A stretch of 64,000 bases of DNA from Isoetes taiwanensis (lineage: Eukaryota; Streptophyta; Lycopodiopsida; Isoetales; Isoetaceae): assembly GCA_021234155.1 (NCBI GenBank), contig JAJEKV010000114.1, positions 635,654 to 699,653 on the forward strand, given 5' to 3'. This document shows, one piece after another, positions 1-11,509 of the stretch. The position numbers were made by a program, and so were the translations under genes. Numbering within the stretch: the first letter of the stretch is position 1; each line of letters opens with the position of its first letter. Below the pieces are notes generated by a model that was not told where the DNA came from, searched no databases, and worked only from the letters and a program-made list of their open reading frames with translations.

Positions 1-137
1 ATGGCTGAAGAACCTGCAACTCGCAAGCGCACCTACCATATTCCTCTTCACTATCACTATGTGCGCCAACAAGTCGATGAGGGATTTCTTCAACTTTTCT
101 ACCTTCCCACAGCAGATATAGTGGGATCAATGCCTTG
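1..137 (+). pseudogene. Ty1/Copia RNase H C-terminal remnant
   Basis: Frame 1 reads from the window edge to a stop near 137. It contains HIPLHYHYVRQQVDEG followed by LQLFYLPTADIV. This resembles the end of Copia polyproteins, where an HIDIRYHFVRE-type motif is followed by a short spacer and a YxPT..xxADIxTK motif. The ADIxTKPL tail is lost, so this is the decayed 3' end of an element whose body lies outside the window. The family call rests on recalled motif similarity only. Confidence 0.5.
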
Positions 138-1496
138 ATCTGAGATGGTGATCCCAGATGGTGCTGAGCACCCAGAACTCTTGCTATATAATTGTATTTC
201 CTTCTGTCATACAATATCAAAAAGTTCCTTGTTCTTGTTTGCTCATTTTGTCTCTTATTGATCCTGCATTCACAGTAGAAACAATATATAAAATTGTTGT
301 CTGCCCCGTCAATCCCAGTCATTGAAGAGGCCCAAAAGCTATGATTCAAGCTTCAAAACGCAATCTTCTGATTTGGGTGGCTCGAATTCGGCTTGAATTT
401 GGCAATTTATTTGTTTAAGTGGGAATTTTGTATCATAAAACCATGCTGGGTAAAATTTCAGGTTGGAAAAATCAGTTACTGAGGTCTATGGAGGTACCAG
501 ACATGGCCAAAAACAGCTAGGCTGGTTGGAAATATGAGGGCCAGAAGCTGCAGATTTGCGACCAGGTCGAACTGCCGTGAGAGCTTTTTGGCGGCCAATA
601 TTTGGCCTTTTGTGCATGCCAATATTTGGTTCTTTACTTTTGCCAATGGTCCATACTGAAAAAACTTCTTTTTTTATTGAATTTTTTGCAACGACACCAT
701 CACTATTGCTCCCCATTCGAACAACTACACAAAATTCAGAGGATAACAATCAACTGGATGGCAGAGCTAGAATGAATACCATGAAAGATCAACTAAGAAA
801 AAGTAGAGATTCAAAGCTTTTTAAAATTCACATTCCTTGACTTTGTAGATAAGCCATCATATAGCAGCATCCACAAAACAAGATATCTACAACATCATGT
901 GGAAAAACTATAAAGACAAGCAAAGAGATGCCAAGCAAAGTTGGCTAACTCAATGGCAGTAATATCAATGGTTAACTATTTAGTTGTTATTTATCCGTGC
1001 AAAGGATTGAGGGGTGGAAGCACATGATCAGTAGAAAATTGTCGTGGGAGATAGTACATGGAAGATGACACTGCCCCAATTGTGAAAGAGGATGATCCGA
1101 CCCAGATTTCAGCAAGCATTGGCATGTGCTTTGTCCACATCTCTTAGCTTGCTTGCACATCAATGTTCAGTACAATTATTTGGGTTCTGAGAACAGATTT
1201 ACTTTGCCATTTCCAATGATCAATGGCATTTGTCTTTCAGCATCATTGAAGTACTTGCCATGAGTTGCCTTGAGAGCCAACATTACCTCTGTAACTTAAC
1301 TTCCGCCTCCAATTCATTGTCAAAGTTCTCCTAAAGGTGAGGTGGGCGTTCTATGGAATAATATTATGGTAAAAATGTAAAATGTGAAGGTAGGCATCAG
1401 ATTTCTCAAAAAAGATTTTGCTGAAGCCACTGGACATCTGTTAGTGCACTGCAAAATATTGTATCAGAAGCTGAAAAAATAGAACCCTTCAATTAT
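138..1496. other. no recognisable gene
   Basis: AT-rich sequence with only short overlapping open frames and no family motif. The first 150 bases could be LTR of the Copia remnant on the left, but I found no TG..CA boundary or partner repeat. Confidence 0.5.
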
Positions 1497-2825
1497 CTAA
1501 ATTTTGCATGTTAACAAAGGCTTCATCACTGCAACCACAGTTATCAAACCCACGTTCACAAGATCATCAACCACATCATCAATGTTTTTGTAGGCCTCGG
1601 GTGCTTCTTGAAGTAACAAGCTCTTATCTTTATATACCACATAAATATCTTGAAATTGGCTTTTGAAGTTAGATGATGTTATGCGCTTGCGCAATCGTTC
1701 TTCCACTTCACTTCTAGAGTACAGCCTTCCAGCCCCATGTGCTACAGATCGATTATATCGTTTCTGGATTTCTTCATCGTCTGTAGGACGAACAATGTAG
1801 GTATATGTACCACGTGAACCTGGTATGGCAATTAAACCTTTATTTGTGGGAGCGACACCTTTTCTGTGCAAGAATAATCCGTCATCAACAATTTCCACAT
1901 TGTTGTGACAAATATCTAACACAGTACCTTCAAGAGAAAGACTGCAATTATCAGCAAATGTCTCTGCAATTTGTTGCCTATTCTTCTTTGCCCATTCTAC
2001 AGCGCAATCGTGATATCTTTTATACATTTCATGGTCGTCTTGATACGTTTTCAAAATGAATTCTCCCAAGGTCCTGGATCCACTGTGAACTAAAATGTAA
2101 AGAGAATTTATATCCAGAAGATCAGGAACCAAGAGTTTCTCTACCGATTGCAACTCTGCAAAATGATTACCTGCCCCTATGGTTCCAAACACATCGTCAT
2201 GACTCTTTACAAATGGATCTATATATCCTGCAGAGTTGCCCCCAAAACTTGTGTTTCCAAGAATGGCTACTAACTTTTCCAACTCTCTCTTTGATAAGGA
2301 AGACTTATGATGTGTGGAAAAAAGAGTCATTCCACAACCGATGTCTTGGCCAACAAGTCCAGGATAAAGTATGCGGCTAAGACATGCTGCACCTATAGGA
2401 AATTTATTTCCAGGATGCAAATCTGGCATCCCAACGCAAAGAATCATTCCAGGCAATTTAGAAACATTCTTCAACTGCTCAATCGCATATGCATTTACAT
2501 CTGTACGATTTTTCACGATAACGGTCTCTCCCATACTATCTTCCATGTTTGATTGCTGTGTTTTTGCATTTTCCACAGGAGTCTCCCCTTCTGGGACAAG
2601 AAGAACCAAGGTATCATTTTCCAAATGTTGGACCTCTTCTCCAGTCATATCCTCTAGGTAATTGCCTTTCATATAGAACTTGATGCCCCGGCCTCTGTCA
2701 AACTTGTTCTTTGCAAATGTCGCAAGAACTTTCTTCAATTCTAAGATGGAATTGAACTTCGCAACACATAGTTTAGAATTGGCATGGTCGTTGTTACAAG
2801 CAACATTGAATCTAAGAGTAGGCAT
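1497..2825 (-). CDS. rtcB: RtcB-family RNA ligase (RtcB2-like) with N-terminal extension
   Basis: A complete intronless frame of 442 codons. RtcB enzymes join RNA 2',3'-cyclic phosphate (or 3'-phosphate) to 5'-OH ends using GTP and Mn2+, through a guanylylated histidine. The family signature is in order: VGMPDLHPG (131-139), GQDIGCGM (159-166, metal ligands D161 and C164), GAGNHF (217-222, H221), HSGSRTLG (247-254), CHNNVEIV (306-313, H307), HGAGR (363-367, likely guanylylated H363) and a near-terminal lysine, K441. Nothing essential looks lost. The MPDLHPG...FPIGAA block resembles the bacterial RtcB2 branch rather than archaeal/animal RtcB (recalled comparison). Residues 1-95 are extra and look like a beta-rich ubiquitin-like or DCX-like fold (inference). 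Angiosperms use an unrelated tRNA ligase, so this gene is unexpected. No PrfH or archease gene is visible nearby. A start at the first ATG gives the extension; the RtcB core begins near residue 96. Confidence 0.9.
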   Translation of the reverse strand: MPTLRFNVACNNDHANSKLCVAKFNSILELKKVLATFAKNKFDRGRGIKFYMKGNYLEDMTGEEVQHLENDTLVLLVPEGETPVENAKTQQSNMEDSMGETVIVKNRTDVNAYAIEQLKNVSKLPGMILCVGMPDLHPGNKFPIGAACLSRILYPGLVGQDIGCGMTLFSTHHKSSLSKRELEKLVAILGNTSFGGNSAGYIDPFVKSHDDVFGTIGAGNHFAELQSVEKLLVPDLLDINSLYILVHSGSRTLGEFILKTYQDDHEMYKRYHDCAVEWAKKNRQQIAETFADNCSLSLEGTVLDICHNNVEIVDDGLFLHRKGVAPTNKGLIAIPGSRGTYTYIVRPTDDEEIQKRYNRSVAHGAGRLYSRSEVEERLRKRITSSNFKSQFQDIYVVYKDKSLLLQEAPEAYKNIDDVVDDLVNVGLITVVAVMKPLLTCKI

Positions 2826-3270
2826 GATTGCAAGATAGTTTACAAATTTATACAGGAATTAAAAAAAAGTACCCGGGTTCAGAGCTCCAAGAGATCGTAG
2901 GGCTCGCCTTCAGCTTGGTCGAGCAGTGTGATCCGTGCTATTTCAGCGCAGGGCGGAAAAAAAAAAAAAAACCATGTGAATTGCCCGTAATCAGTATATT
3001 AAGGGCGAAATCACACTACTGAACACGCCCAAAGTTTTTAGAAAAAGTCTCCTCAAGAAAAATTTCAACTTTTTCTAGAATTTCCTTCTACTTCTGTGCA
3101 ATTCGGTTGTGGAAGATGTGCCGACGTGCATTAGCGTGGAGGCACATCTGACACAACAGAATTGCAAGTAAAAAGAAATTATTGAAATGTGAAGTTCGGT
3201 TACTTTCAATTTAGGCGAAAATCTCTGGAAGAATCTTCAAAAACATCCAGGAAAATGGTGAAACTCATCG

Positions 3271-3646
3271 TAACACAAACCATTACATTACACACCTTAA
3301 AATTAAATTCCCCCTTAAACCCCCTCTTGTTTGGGTGCATATTCACACGGGGTGACTCCGGGCAACGAGAGCTTTTAAACAGGCATATTCACCCATTATT
3401 CCTTAATCTACACTGTACACAAAATTCCTCGTATGGATGTATAGAAATTATGATACTGTATAATAAGATTTGAGAAATACTATAAGATTTCAGGTAACAT
3501 ACTATATGGTTTTGATTTTGTACGTACAAAACATAATTATCGGGGCTCTCGCTGCCCTACGTCACCCCCGTGTGAATATGCACCCAAACAAAAGGGGGTT
3601 TAAGGGGAATTTAATTTTAAGGTGTGTAATGTAATGGTTTGTGTTA
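3271..3646. mobile_element. fold-back MITE with about 100 bp TIRs
   Basis: The two ends are near-perfect inverted repeats. The left begins TAACACAAACCATTACATTA, and the reverse complement of the right end begins identically. Homology runs about 100 bp inward with a few mismatches, leaving a loop of about 170 bp. A TA dinucleotide lies at each end, so a TA target duplication (Tc1/mariner-like) is possible but not proven. A partial copy of one terminus recurs at about 3714-3733. It has no coding capacity. Confidence 0.85.
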
Positions 3647-3958
3647 TAACTTTAAAAAAATTTTGCCCCTTCGGGGCAAAAAACAAACATTATATCACAC
3701 TTGGAAACATTAGATGTAATGGTTTGTGTTAGATTAAAAAAATTTTGGCCCCTTCAAGGCCTTGCCTAAAACAATATAGTCGTGAAGAGCACTTAAACCA
3801 TGTGCTTTGCCATGGCACATTGCCTTGCATAGGGTGTTCTAGAATTGCAACGCAACTTAAATGGATGGGCATAAACTCTGAAATGAACATAAATACTTGA
3901 GCACTTCAACTTCAGAATAAGCACAACTTTTACAAGAACTCGGGGGGTATTCTATGTT

Positions 3959-4558
3959 TCAATAAGGCCCCATTGCAAGAAAATCACTTGTATTTCTTGC
4001 TTCATAGCCTTGGGCCCATATGTATCTCAACGATTGTAACAATCTAACTGTGGCTGCAATTCCAGCCTCAGTAATAGGACAATCCCTGAGTTCAAGCTTC
4101 CTAAGCTTCACATAACCAGACAAAGCTCTGAACCCCTTATTATTCTCTCCAACACAGCCCAAAAGAAGCCACCTAATCTTTCCACCATATCTGCCAATGT
4201 GGGCTAAACCTTCATTTGTAAGTCCACCATGGCGTATACAAATAGCCAAACGAACCATATTTGAACATCCCTCTAGCAAATTGTTCACGCCATCATCAAA
4301 TGAAGGTGTGGTTCTCATGTCACTCTCTAATAAAGCTATTCTGAAGTCCACCAAGTTTGGACATGACTCTCCGAATGCAGATAATGCTGAACTGGTGATA
4401 TCTGATGCATAAATTGCAATGGACTGTAAACATCTGCAGTTTTGAGCCAGATAAAGTAGCCCCCGATGTGATACAAAACCATGTTGGTCCTCTAAATTTT
4501 CAATCCGAAGACTCCTAAGCTTTTTACAGTGGAAGGCACTAAATAAGGAAGTCGAATG
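3959..4558 (-). pseudogene. COI1-like F-box/LRR protein, last exon only, truncated
   Basis: COI1 is the F-box/LRR jasmonate co-receptor of SCF ubiquitin ligases. This single open exon (199 codons) begins after an AG acceptor at 4559-4560 and follows the COI1 C-terminal LRRs without a frameshift. Recognisable blocks are EDQHGFVSHRGLLYLAQNC, RHGGLTNEGLAHIGRYG, IRWLLLGCVGEN and SLRYIWAQGYEA, each close to the plant COI1 sequence as I remember it. The frame stops at GPY-TGA followed by codons for NIE; COI1 has a tryptophan codon there (PYWNIE), so this looks like TGG to TGA. Sequence after that diverges. No upstream exons with the F-box were found; the region 4560-4740 holds a short degenerate repeat (GAAGCCGAAT...). 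Most likely a retained fragment of a COI1 paralogue. Confidence 0.8.
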
Positions 4559-6828
4559 CTAGATCTTCAAGCCGAATGTCAAATCTTGAAGCCTATTCTT
4601 GAAGCCGAATTCTGAATCTTGAAGCATGTCCAAACCCTGCAGCATTGTATTGCTTTCGATTCTTGCCTTCTTTCTTCCTAACCCTAAAATAACCCTAAAA
4701 TATGATGGCACGATGCTTGCATGCAAAACTCTGAATGGCAACTAAAATAAAAAGGGGGCTTTTGTTGTGAGCCCTTGGATGTTGGACCATTGAAAAAAAA
4801 AGCTAAATCAACGACTAAGAAATGGTGCACTCTAGATGTACGCATTAGTACATCCATTCAAATACGCCATGAAATCTTAGGAAAACCTTTGTGAAAAGCG
4901 TACAAAAACACAAAGAAAACCCCCTGTTATTATGCTGCATATTCATCCTCCGCTTTTAGTTACAAAAGTTACTAACATTCCTGTAAGGAATTGTTGCCAC
5001 GTGGCGCAGCGTGGTTGGACAAGGGGCCTGAATTGAAGGTAACCGAACTTTACGTTGGGCACATCTCTTATCACACTGGGGGTGCCCAAAACGCAAGAAA
5101 ACCTGGGTGCGCCCAGGAATCCTAGCCGGGGGCTACTCCCTGCCGAAGATCTTGGCCACCGCCAGCTGTAAAAATGTGTGTGCCACGTTGCTTATGAATG
5201 TAGAAAGCCTAAAGATTAGGGTTCTTATGGCAAAAATATGGTTCTTTTACATGCAATTTAGAATCGTTTGGGGGCCTTCAGCATTAGATTTGCAAGCAGG
5301 AACAGCAAAAAAATCATTGCGATGCATCTCAAGAAGCGAAATCCAAACAAATTTGTGCCGGATTTGCTTTGAAAAATCAGATATTTTTGCTCTGATCAGG
5401 ATCTTTTTCGTTTTGAAGAGGGTTTTTTTGACTAGTATCGCAGACCCAAGAGCAAAAATCCACTGATCAGTAACAGATTTTTTTTTCTTTTTTGAAGGAC
5501 TTGAGCCTTTATTATCCAGAGAAAGTTACAAGCACAATGGGGACTAAAAACTCAGTGGAGAGAATGTCCAGCAAAGCAAATCCACCCCTCAAATACAACA
5601 TCTAAACAGTATGAAGAGCAAGTAAAATCTCATGAGGAAGTGTGAATATGAAGATAGTGCTCCCAAATACGGCTCTTTACCTCATTGGCAATTGATGAGC
5701 ACCTAAATGCTTTGACAATTCGTTGTTGGGTATAAGGACCTGTGCATCTGAACGAGCAAGACATTTGAATATGAGAAGATTCCTTCTTTTCCAAATGGAC
5801 CATGCAGAAGACCAATGAAATGCCCTTTTGCCAAATTTTCCCAACCATTTGGATAGACTGCTAATAACACCTATTGGCTATTCAAATTGCATGATCAGTA
5901 GCAGATTTGCTTCAGCTGAAGCACATAATCATAGTTTTTTCTCCCAAAAAAGGGCATCGCTATAGCTCCAACAAGCCAGCACGATTTTTTGACGTGGAAA
6001 TTACATCTTGGGCGCAAGTGTGACACTGGTTCTTGGGCATCTTTATCCTCTGGCGAAGACTTGAAAACCTGATTCTTGGTCAGCCAGAAGTGTGATTTCA
6101 GCCTAAGCCTGATCTAAAAGTATATTTAGCAGGCTTGCCCCTCACTCAAAACAACATTTCCTGCCTTTCTTACATATCCCCTTGTCATGACACATTATCA
6201 CAAATTGTTCTACACCATTGGATTTATAATTTCTACATCTGACGGTTAGGAAAAATAGAAAATGCACAGAAAATAACATCTTCTTCGACAATTCTCTTTG
6301 TCTATTAGTTTTTGATGATGCATGTTCGAGAAAGCCTACAACTTAGTCTTAGCCCATCACTTTTTCAAGATACCATTGTGGTAAAGGAAGGCGTAAGTTC
6401 GAGAAAAAAAAAAAAAAGGGGGTTTGAGGACCTGAATGTGATGGTGCATCGGAAGCAAAATTCCAAGAGGATTACTACAATGATGCAGTTATTTCTGGGG
6501 ATTATACTAAACTCGGTAAGCCTTTTCTTTATTTCTTCATTTCTTGTCCTCTGCTTGGTTAGCGTTATATGGAAATAGGGCATGAAAGATGAGATCCTAT
6601 GAAATGAAATATTGCTAGTTCAGGAAATGTTTATTTGCCAAGGAACTTATAAATGTTAATAAACAAGAGATACAAGACTTTTCTTTTGAATACCATGCGT
6701 GAATGATACCAAGGTTGACAATGTTGGCTAATAAGCTATGTGAAGTCAACGTGAAGGATTCTGTAGGTATAGGCTTCTTGTGTGCATTTCATTAGAGTAA
6801 GTGTTATAGTTTTTCATTATTTCACAGG
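4559..6828. other. no intact gene; possible LINE C-terminal scrap
   Basis: AT-rich sequence with short frames only. A minus-strand frame at about 5630-5848 contains SSAWSIWKRRNLLIF, reminiscent of the tryptophan-rich C-terminal region of plant LINE reverse transcriptases, but it is too short to call. The run TAACCCTAAAATAACCCTAA near 4679 resembles a telo-box pair, not a telomere. Confidence 0.35.
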
Positions 6829-7130
6829 AAGGAAGCAGCAAGCATAGTCTTGATCTCATTTGTTGTATAACATATCTTCCTCAAACCATATCTTCCTCAA
6901 AAGGACATAACTATGCATATGCCACAAAAGATGTTGTGCTTGGTTTAACAAAGGTAAGGAATTAATTTCTGCGCATGAGAGATGAGTTTTTTTTTTTTTT
7001 TTTTGCATGATTTCTTTTCTTCTATGTGATGATGCTTTCATGTTTTTTTACTTTAAACATATAGGCTTTGGCTACAGAGTTAGCACCAAAGGTGCCGATC
7101 AAAGGTCAATTGTGGTGCACCTGGTGTTAA
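6829..7130 (+). pseudogene. short-chain dehydrogenase/reductase fragment (DHRS4/tropinone reductase-like)
   Basis: Two exon-like pieces. The first (about 6829-6953) follows a TTTCACAG acceptor and ends TTAACAAAG before GTAAGG; it encodes SSSKGHNYAYATKDVVLGLT. The second (about 7064-7130) encodes ALATELAPKVPIKG. Together they match the SDR active-site helix region, in which a tyrosine and a lysine four residues later are catalytic, followed by the conserved ALA.ELAPK.RVN segment. The tyrosine-lysine spacing is not canonical here, and a stop lies before the serine strand. NAD(P)-binding exons are absent, so this is a broken copy. Confidence 0.55.
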
Positions 7131-8580
7131 CATTTGATATCTTTAAACATTCGGCTTTGATGTTGGGATGGAAGTGGACAGTGGAGAATATCATGTGAAT
7201 ATTGGTCAATACATATAAAGCTGGAGGTTATTTTCACTTTTCTTGACTTCCTAGTGTTGGATATTTGTAGTGTTACATTTTTTTTCCCCAAATTTTATTG
7301 TTGTGGTTGTTTATAATTGCTTTTTGTCCCCCCTATCAAAACCCAAAAAAGAACGACGACTCACGGAAACAACCTTTTGGCAATGATCCAAAATGGAATG
7401 TGTCCTTAAGATGCATTGTAGATGAGGCTAAGATGTTTCCAATCAAAGATAAAATCACCTAAATTGGGATGCAAAATCGTACCTGACTTAGTCCATCTAC
7501 ATTCAAGAGGCTCCTAGAGTGCCTTTCTGCACCAACCAAAAGTAAGACACTTTGGACTCTCCCTCTACCTAAAGGCCTTTAACTACAAAACCACCATCAA
7601 TAAGTCTCCTCTAGCTAAAAAATGGTAAAACAAATATTTCTTAGAAATTCTTGATTCAAACTTCGTAGAGCAGGAGGTAAGATCCCTAAAATATCTTCCT
7701 AGATTAGTTCTTATCTCCACCGCATGATGCTATAAGGAAGATCTCTTCTTTTGAAGTATATCTTCAGTGAGGCCATAAAGAACCGCAAGAAAAATTGATC
7801 GACTCGCTTGGGCCCCATCTTTGCTTGAGCTTTGCAAACATGAAAAATGAGCCGCTTCCTTCCTCTTTCCTTGACCCATTTCATTTGCCTCCCAAGCCAA
7901 CATAATAGCAAGCAAAATAAAACAATATAACAAGAAGATCTGATCTTCAATCAAGATATATGATTGTCAAAATACTTAGCCAGCCATTCTAACCTGGATG
8001 CTGAGTCTACATACAACCAACATGGATGGCATGCATGCGTCTCTTCACTTTCTTGGGTACACTAGAAGTTTTCTTTTCATCTGCTCGTACAAGAAACAAT
8101 GCAGAGGCAAAGTTCCCTTCTCATATCATTTAAGAGTATCTACCTTAAAAACTTGCAAGCGAGGATAGAAATCTTAATATGAGAAGACACAATAGTAAAA
8201 CGGATGTCAGCACTCGCTTTGGGAATCATATTGTCTTTCTCTACAAAATTGTCTAGATAGTGTACCTGGACATACCATGGAGGTGGCAATACACCTTCAG
8301 GTCATATTGCAATGGCTCGGGATGGCAAAATGAGTCGGGATAGAAACAAAAGGTTGTTTCTAACTATCTATTAAGTCTAGCATATGGGATTGATAATCTA
8401 TTTGGGACGCTAGATTTATAACATGCTTGTATGTCGGGTAAACACCCCCAAAGACCTTCATTATCATAGGCATTTGAGCTCATTCTCTTCTTTAGATGGT
8501 CCTATGGGTGCCTTCAATACACCATACGACTGTAAAAAGCTACCAGAGACACTGCTGCCAAGATCATCAAGTGCTTTAAA
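7131..8580. other. no recognisable gene
   Basis: A minus-strand frame at 7711-7954 (about 75-80 codons, in two overlapping frames) shows no family motif. The rest is AT-rich, without ORFs of note, up to the CACTA-type terminus at 8581. Confidence 0.4.
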
Positions 8581-9000
8581 CACTACAAGAGAAAGGTGCT
8601 CATATCGTCAGGTATTACGTCGAAATTGTTGACACAAATGGGATCTTCTAAACACCATTTATTGTCACATCCTTGTCACTATGCTGACGTATTCATTTGC
8701 CACAAAGTTGTCACCGGAGCGTCAGCTATTATGACAAGATTGTGGCATGTTCATTTGTCACAAAGTTAGACGCAAAGGCAATTTCTAATACAATTGAGGC
8801 AACATTGCAACGACGATGTGTCAAGATGGCATTGATATTGTTATGGACATTATAACAAGTTTATTACCAATATACTATCAAGTCATTTGGCATTATAGTA
8901 ACACAATTGTAGTAAATAGTTGTGAGATATAATTATCGACATTTCAGCAAAATTGTGACAAGCTAATAACAAACATAATTGAATCTATTTCCTAGAATTG
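8581..9000 (+). repeat. CACTA transposon 5' terminus and subterminal repeats
   Basis: Begins CACTACAAGAGA, the classic plant CACTA/En-Spm end, preceded by AAA. The next 400 bases carry repeated GACACAA/TTGTCACAA/CACAAAGTTGTCAC motifs in both orientations, as in CACTA subterminal regions that bind transposase. The same motif set occurs before the inverted end at 36380. Confidence 0.75.
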
Positions 9001-9390
9001 CATCAAATTTAAAACTCAAAAACTGTTCAACATTGCACTCCTATTAAGTCAAGTCTTGTGTGAAAGGACACAATAAATTTTAAGGCTCAAGTTTGTCTAC
9101 TTTGCATCATCTAATGAGTCAAGTCTTGTGTCAAATCTAGTAATAGAAGAAACAAGAAAGTTATGACAAAAAAATAATCAATTACCTACAAACACAACCA
9201 AGATATTTTGCTAATAGCATCTCTCTCAAAATTGCCCTTATTTAGAGTAAATAGAACGTTTTTTTCCAAATTGCAATCAGTTTAAGTGGTACAAAAAGTT
9301 GAATGATTTTTTTATTCATAATCATTATAAAGCTTTAACAATGCTCATAGGCAGAAATTACATGCTGAAAGAACTAAGTTTCAGAGACTA

Positions 9391-10107
9391 TCACGAAGGT
9401 AATAATTTAATCTTCTCCATCTCCATGGTCCTCTTCATGTTGTGGACTGCAACAGATGCCTTCATCGATGCCATTCTTCTCTCCGCTGTATTCTCCCTTG
9501 TTCTCCTGTTAGCCACAATCATTTTAGCATGCCTATAATATCTTGATCAAGGATTGGCTGCTCACTATAATCATGCCACCTAAGTCATTAAAATTTCAAA
9601 ACTTAAAAGACAACAAAACCACATGACTCCAAGATAAACTCTTTCTTACCTCTTCCTTCTCTTCCTCGTCAGATTCACTATCAAAGTAGCATACGGTTGG
9701 CTGTAAGGTTTAATAGTTAGAAGATGACTGGCTTGAGCAAATAAACGTACAGTCTTAATTTCATTCTCCATTTTTGACTTGGCCTTGAAGATAATCCCCG
9801 GGCTTTTTCCCTTGACATAATCGAGAGCCTTATGCTGAAAGAAAGAAACATATAAATTCAAAAACCTGCTCCACATCAGCAGTTTAACACTCTTTTCTTG
9901 CTTTATCCTCGGTCTAAAACATAGATTTCTAAAACATAAATCTCTATTTCTAAAACATAGATTTGTAACATAGTTTTTAATCAAAATGACTGACTTTTTC
10001 GGGACGAAGCCTTTTGCTACCATTCTCTTTTTAAAAGCTTCATACCCCCCTTTATCCAATATTTCTTGAATCATATCATCCGTCGGCATTGAGCCCCAAT
10101 CTTGGAA
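9391..10107 (-). pseudogene. spliced gene fragment, product unknown
   Basis: Four exon-like blocks with GT-AG borders: 9995-10107 (WGSMPTDDMIQEILDKGGYE), 9751-9834 (HKALDYVKGKSPGIIFKAK), 9650-9700 (acidic, FDSESDEEEKEE) and 9391-9532 (basic and Met-rich, ending in TGA). The reading phase does not carry cleanly between all blocks, so an exon is missing or the copy is decayed. I recognise no family. It lies just inside the 8581 CACTA end and could be an element gene or a captured host fragment. Confidence 0.3.
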
Positions 10108-10633
10108 CTGCATTTTCAATAGAATCAGTCGGAAGAGAATCAATAGCAAATAACAAAATATGGGAAAGCAAGGACACAAATGGTAATGTTGATACATCAT
10201 GCATGTAAAAAGTTGATGATTTGCTGACTGAAGTTGTTGTTCAGAATAAATCTCTTACTATATCTAGAAGCTGTCAATTAGAGATGTATCTTCTAGTACT
10301 CATTGGAAAAGTATGATCAATTGGAAAATGCCTAGAAAATGCCTTTTATTGATTCAACAGTTTGAGTACAGGGGATAGGGAGATATATTTATGCCGCTGG
10401 TTGAGGAAGTAGCCTGATAACCTACCATCTCAACACTGCAGCATATGGCAGAGCATACTTGGTTCCCTTCAAAACACATGGTGATTCAGACCTAGGAGAT
10501 CTAGGCAAGGATCTAGGCTTGGGCTGGAATAGCTTTGGCCAGAGTAGATGCTGCTGCAACAAATGCTGCATATACATCAGTCAATGACTATCTTGCTTAC
10601 TTTCTTGTGCACGTTATCATGTTCGATCCCTTT

Positions 10634-10659
10634 AAAGCACGATTTAATTAATTAGAGAA
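10634..10659 (+). repeat. left terminal inverted repeat
   Basis: Reads AAAGCACGATTT, then A, ATTAATT, A, GAGAA. Compared with the reverse complement of 20853-20878, the only differences are A/C at position 13 and A/G at position 21. A short hairpin (GAGAATT-TCGG-AATTCTC) overlaps the inner end of this TIR. Confidence 0.8.
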
Positions 10660-11509
10660 TTTCGGAATTCTCGTTTAGCATGAAATAGGTTCTTGGGTGT
10701 CTATAAAACACCGCAAATGGTTGCAGCGGAGTAAAAGTTGACGTTTTTTCACGCTTTTTGGGCACAAACAAATGACGATCCGATTTGGACATGTATAAGG
10801 CTATCCCAAGCTCCTTCGGGAGCAAGAGCGGTCCACAGGAAAGAGTGAAAACACTCAGCAGGATCGCCACGGCGAAGATTTGAAGCTGCCTAGGCAGCCG
10901 ATGGATGTAATATTACAATTCCGTTAAGCTCTTCACATGGATAAAAAGAATTGAAAGTGATAATGAGGATCGCGGTGGCGAACATTGTGAGTTGTCGTGT
11001 GAAGGAATGTTTAGACAAAATAACCGAAATAGTAAACTCAAAGCATTGTAATTTGTATTCCTCAAACATTTCAATGTACATTTCTTTGCCATATGGGCGT
11101 AAATTAGTCCATCCGGGTTTCCGATCATCGCCTCGTGTACAACACCGAAGCTCGGCCAGCCTATCCTAGCTACATGTTCCGTCCCCCTTTGAAAAACATC
11201 TTCTGTGTCCATCTGGGGTGTAGCCTGTTTTATCCGGGATTTCTCTGCAGACATGGCTCAAGGCAAGGAGTTGGACATGTAGATCCGTCCTTCCCTGTCG
11301 CAGATCCATGGGGTCCCTTCGACATCTGCGCGCCACTCGCCAAAGACATGCGATATCGGGTGCATGGAAGAGTTTGGTTTTTTTCTTTTGGAACCTCGAT
11401 GCTCTTGTGTGCCTCGATGGCTCACCCTCTTGATCCGCAGGGTCCACGGCCATGCCTACGTGATTGAAACTTCGACACTGTCAAGAAAGGCATGTAGGCA
11501 TCAAATTTT

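Noticed and set aside
556-840. Overlapping plus and minus frames of about 90 codons as genes
   Set aside because: Both are short, lack family motifs and overlap each other; typical chance frames in AT-rich DNA.
1497-2825. Bacterial contamination as the source of the RtcB gene
   Set aside because: The gene is flanked on both sides by plant-type repeats and a COI1-like exon, its base composition matches its surroundings, and it carries an N-terminal extension not typical of bacteria. Only read-level evidence could exclude it fully.
4679-4700. Telomeric repeat
   Set aside because: Only two AACCCTAAAA units, not the TTTAGGG array expected at a telomere or interstitial telomeric site.
10880-10895. 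The perfect palindrome GCTGCCTAGGCAGC as the left end of the 10.2 kb element
   Set aside because: No inverted partner was found at the right side, whereas 10634-10659 has a clear one at 20853-20878.
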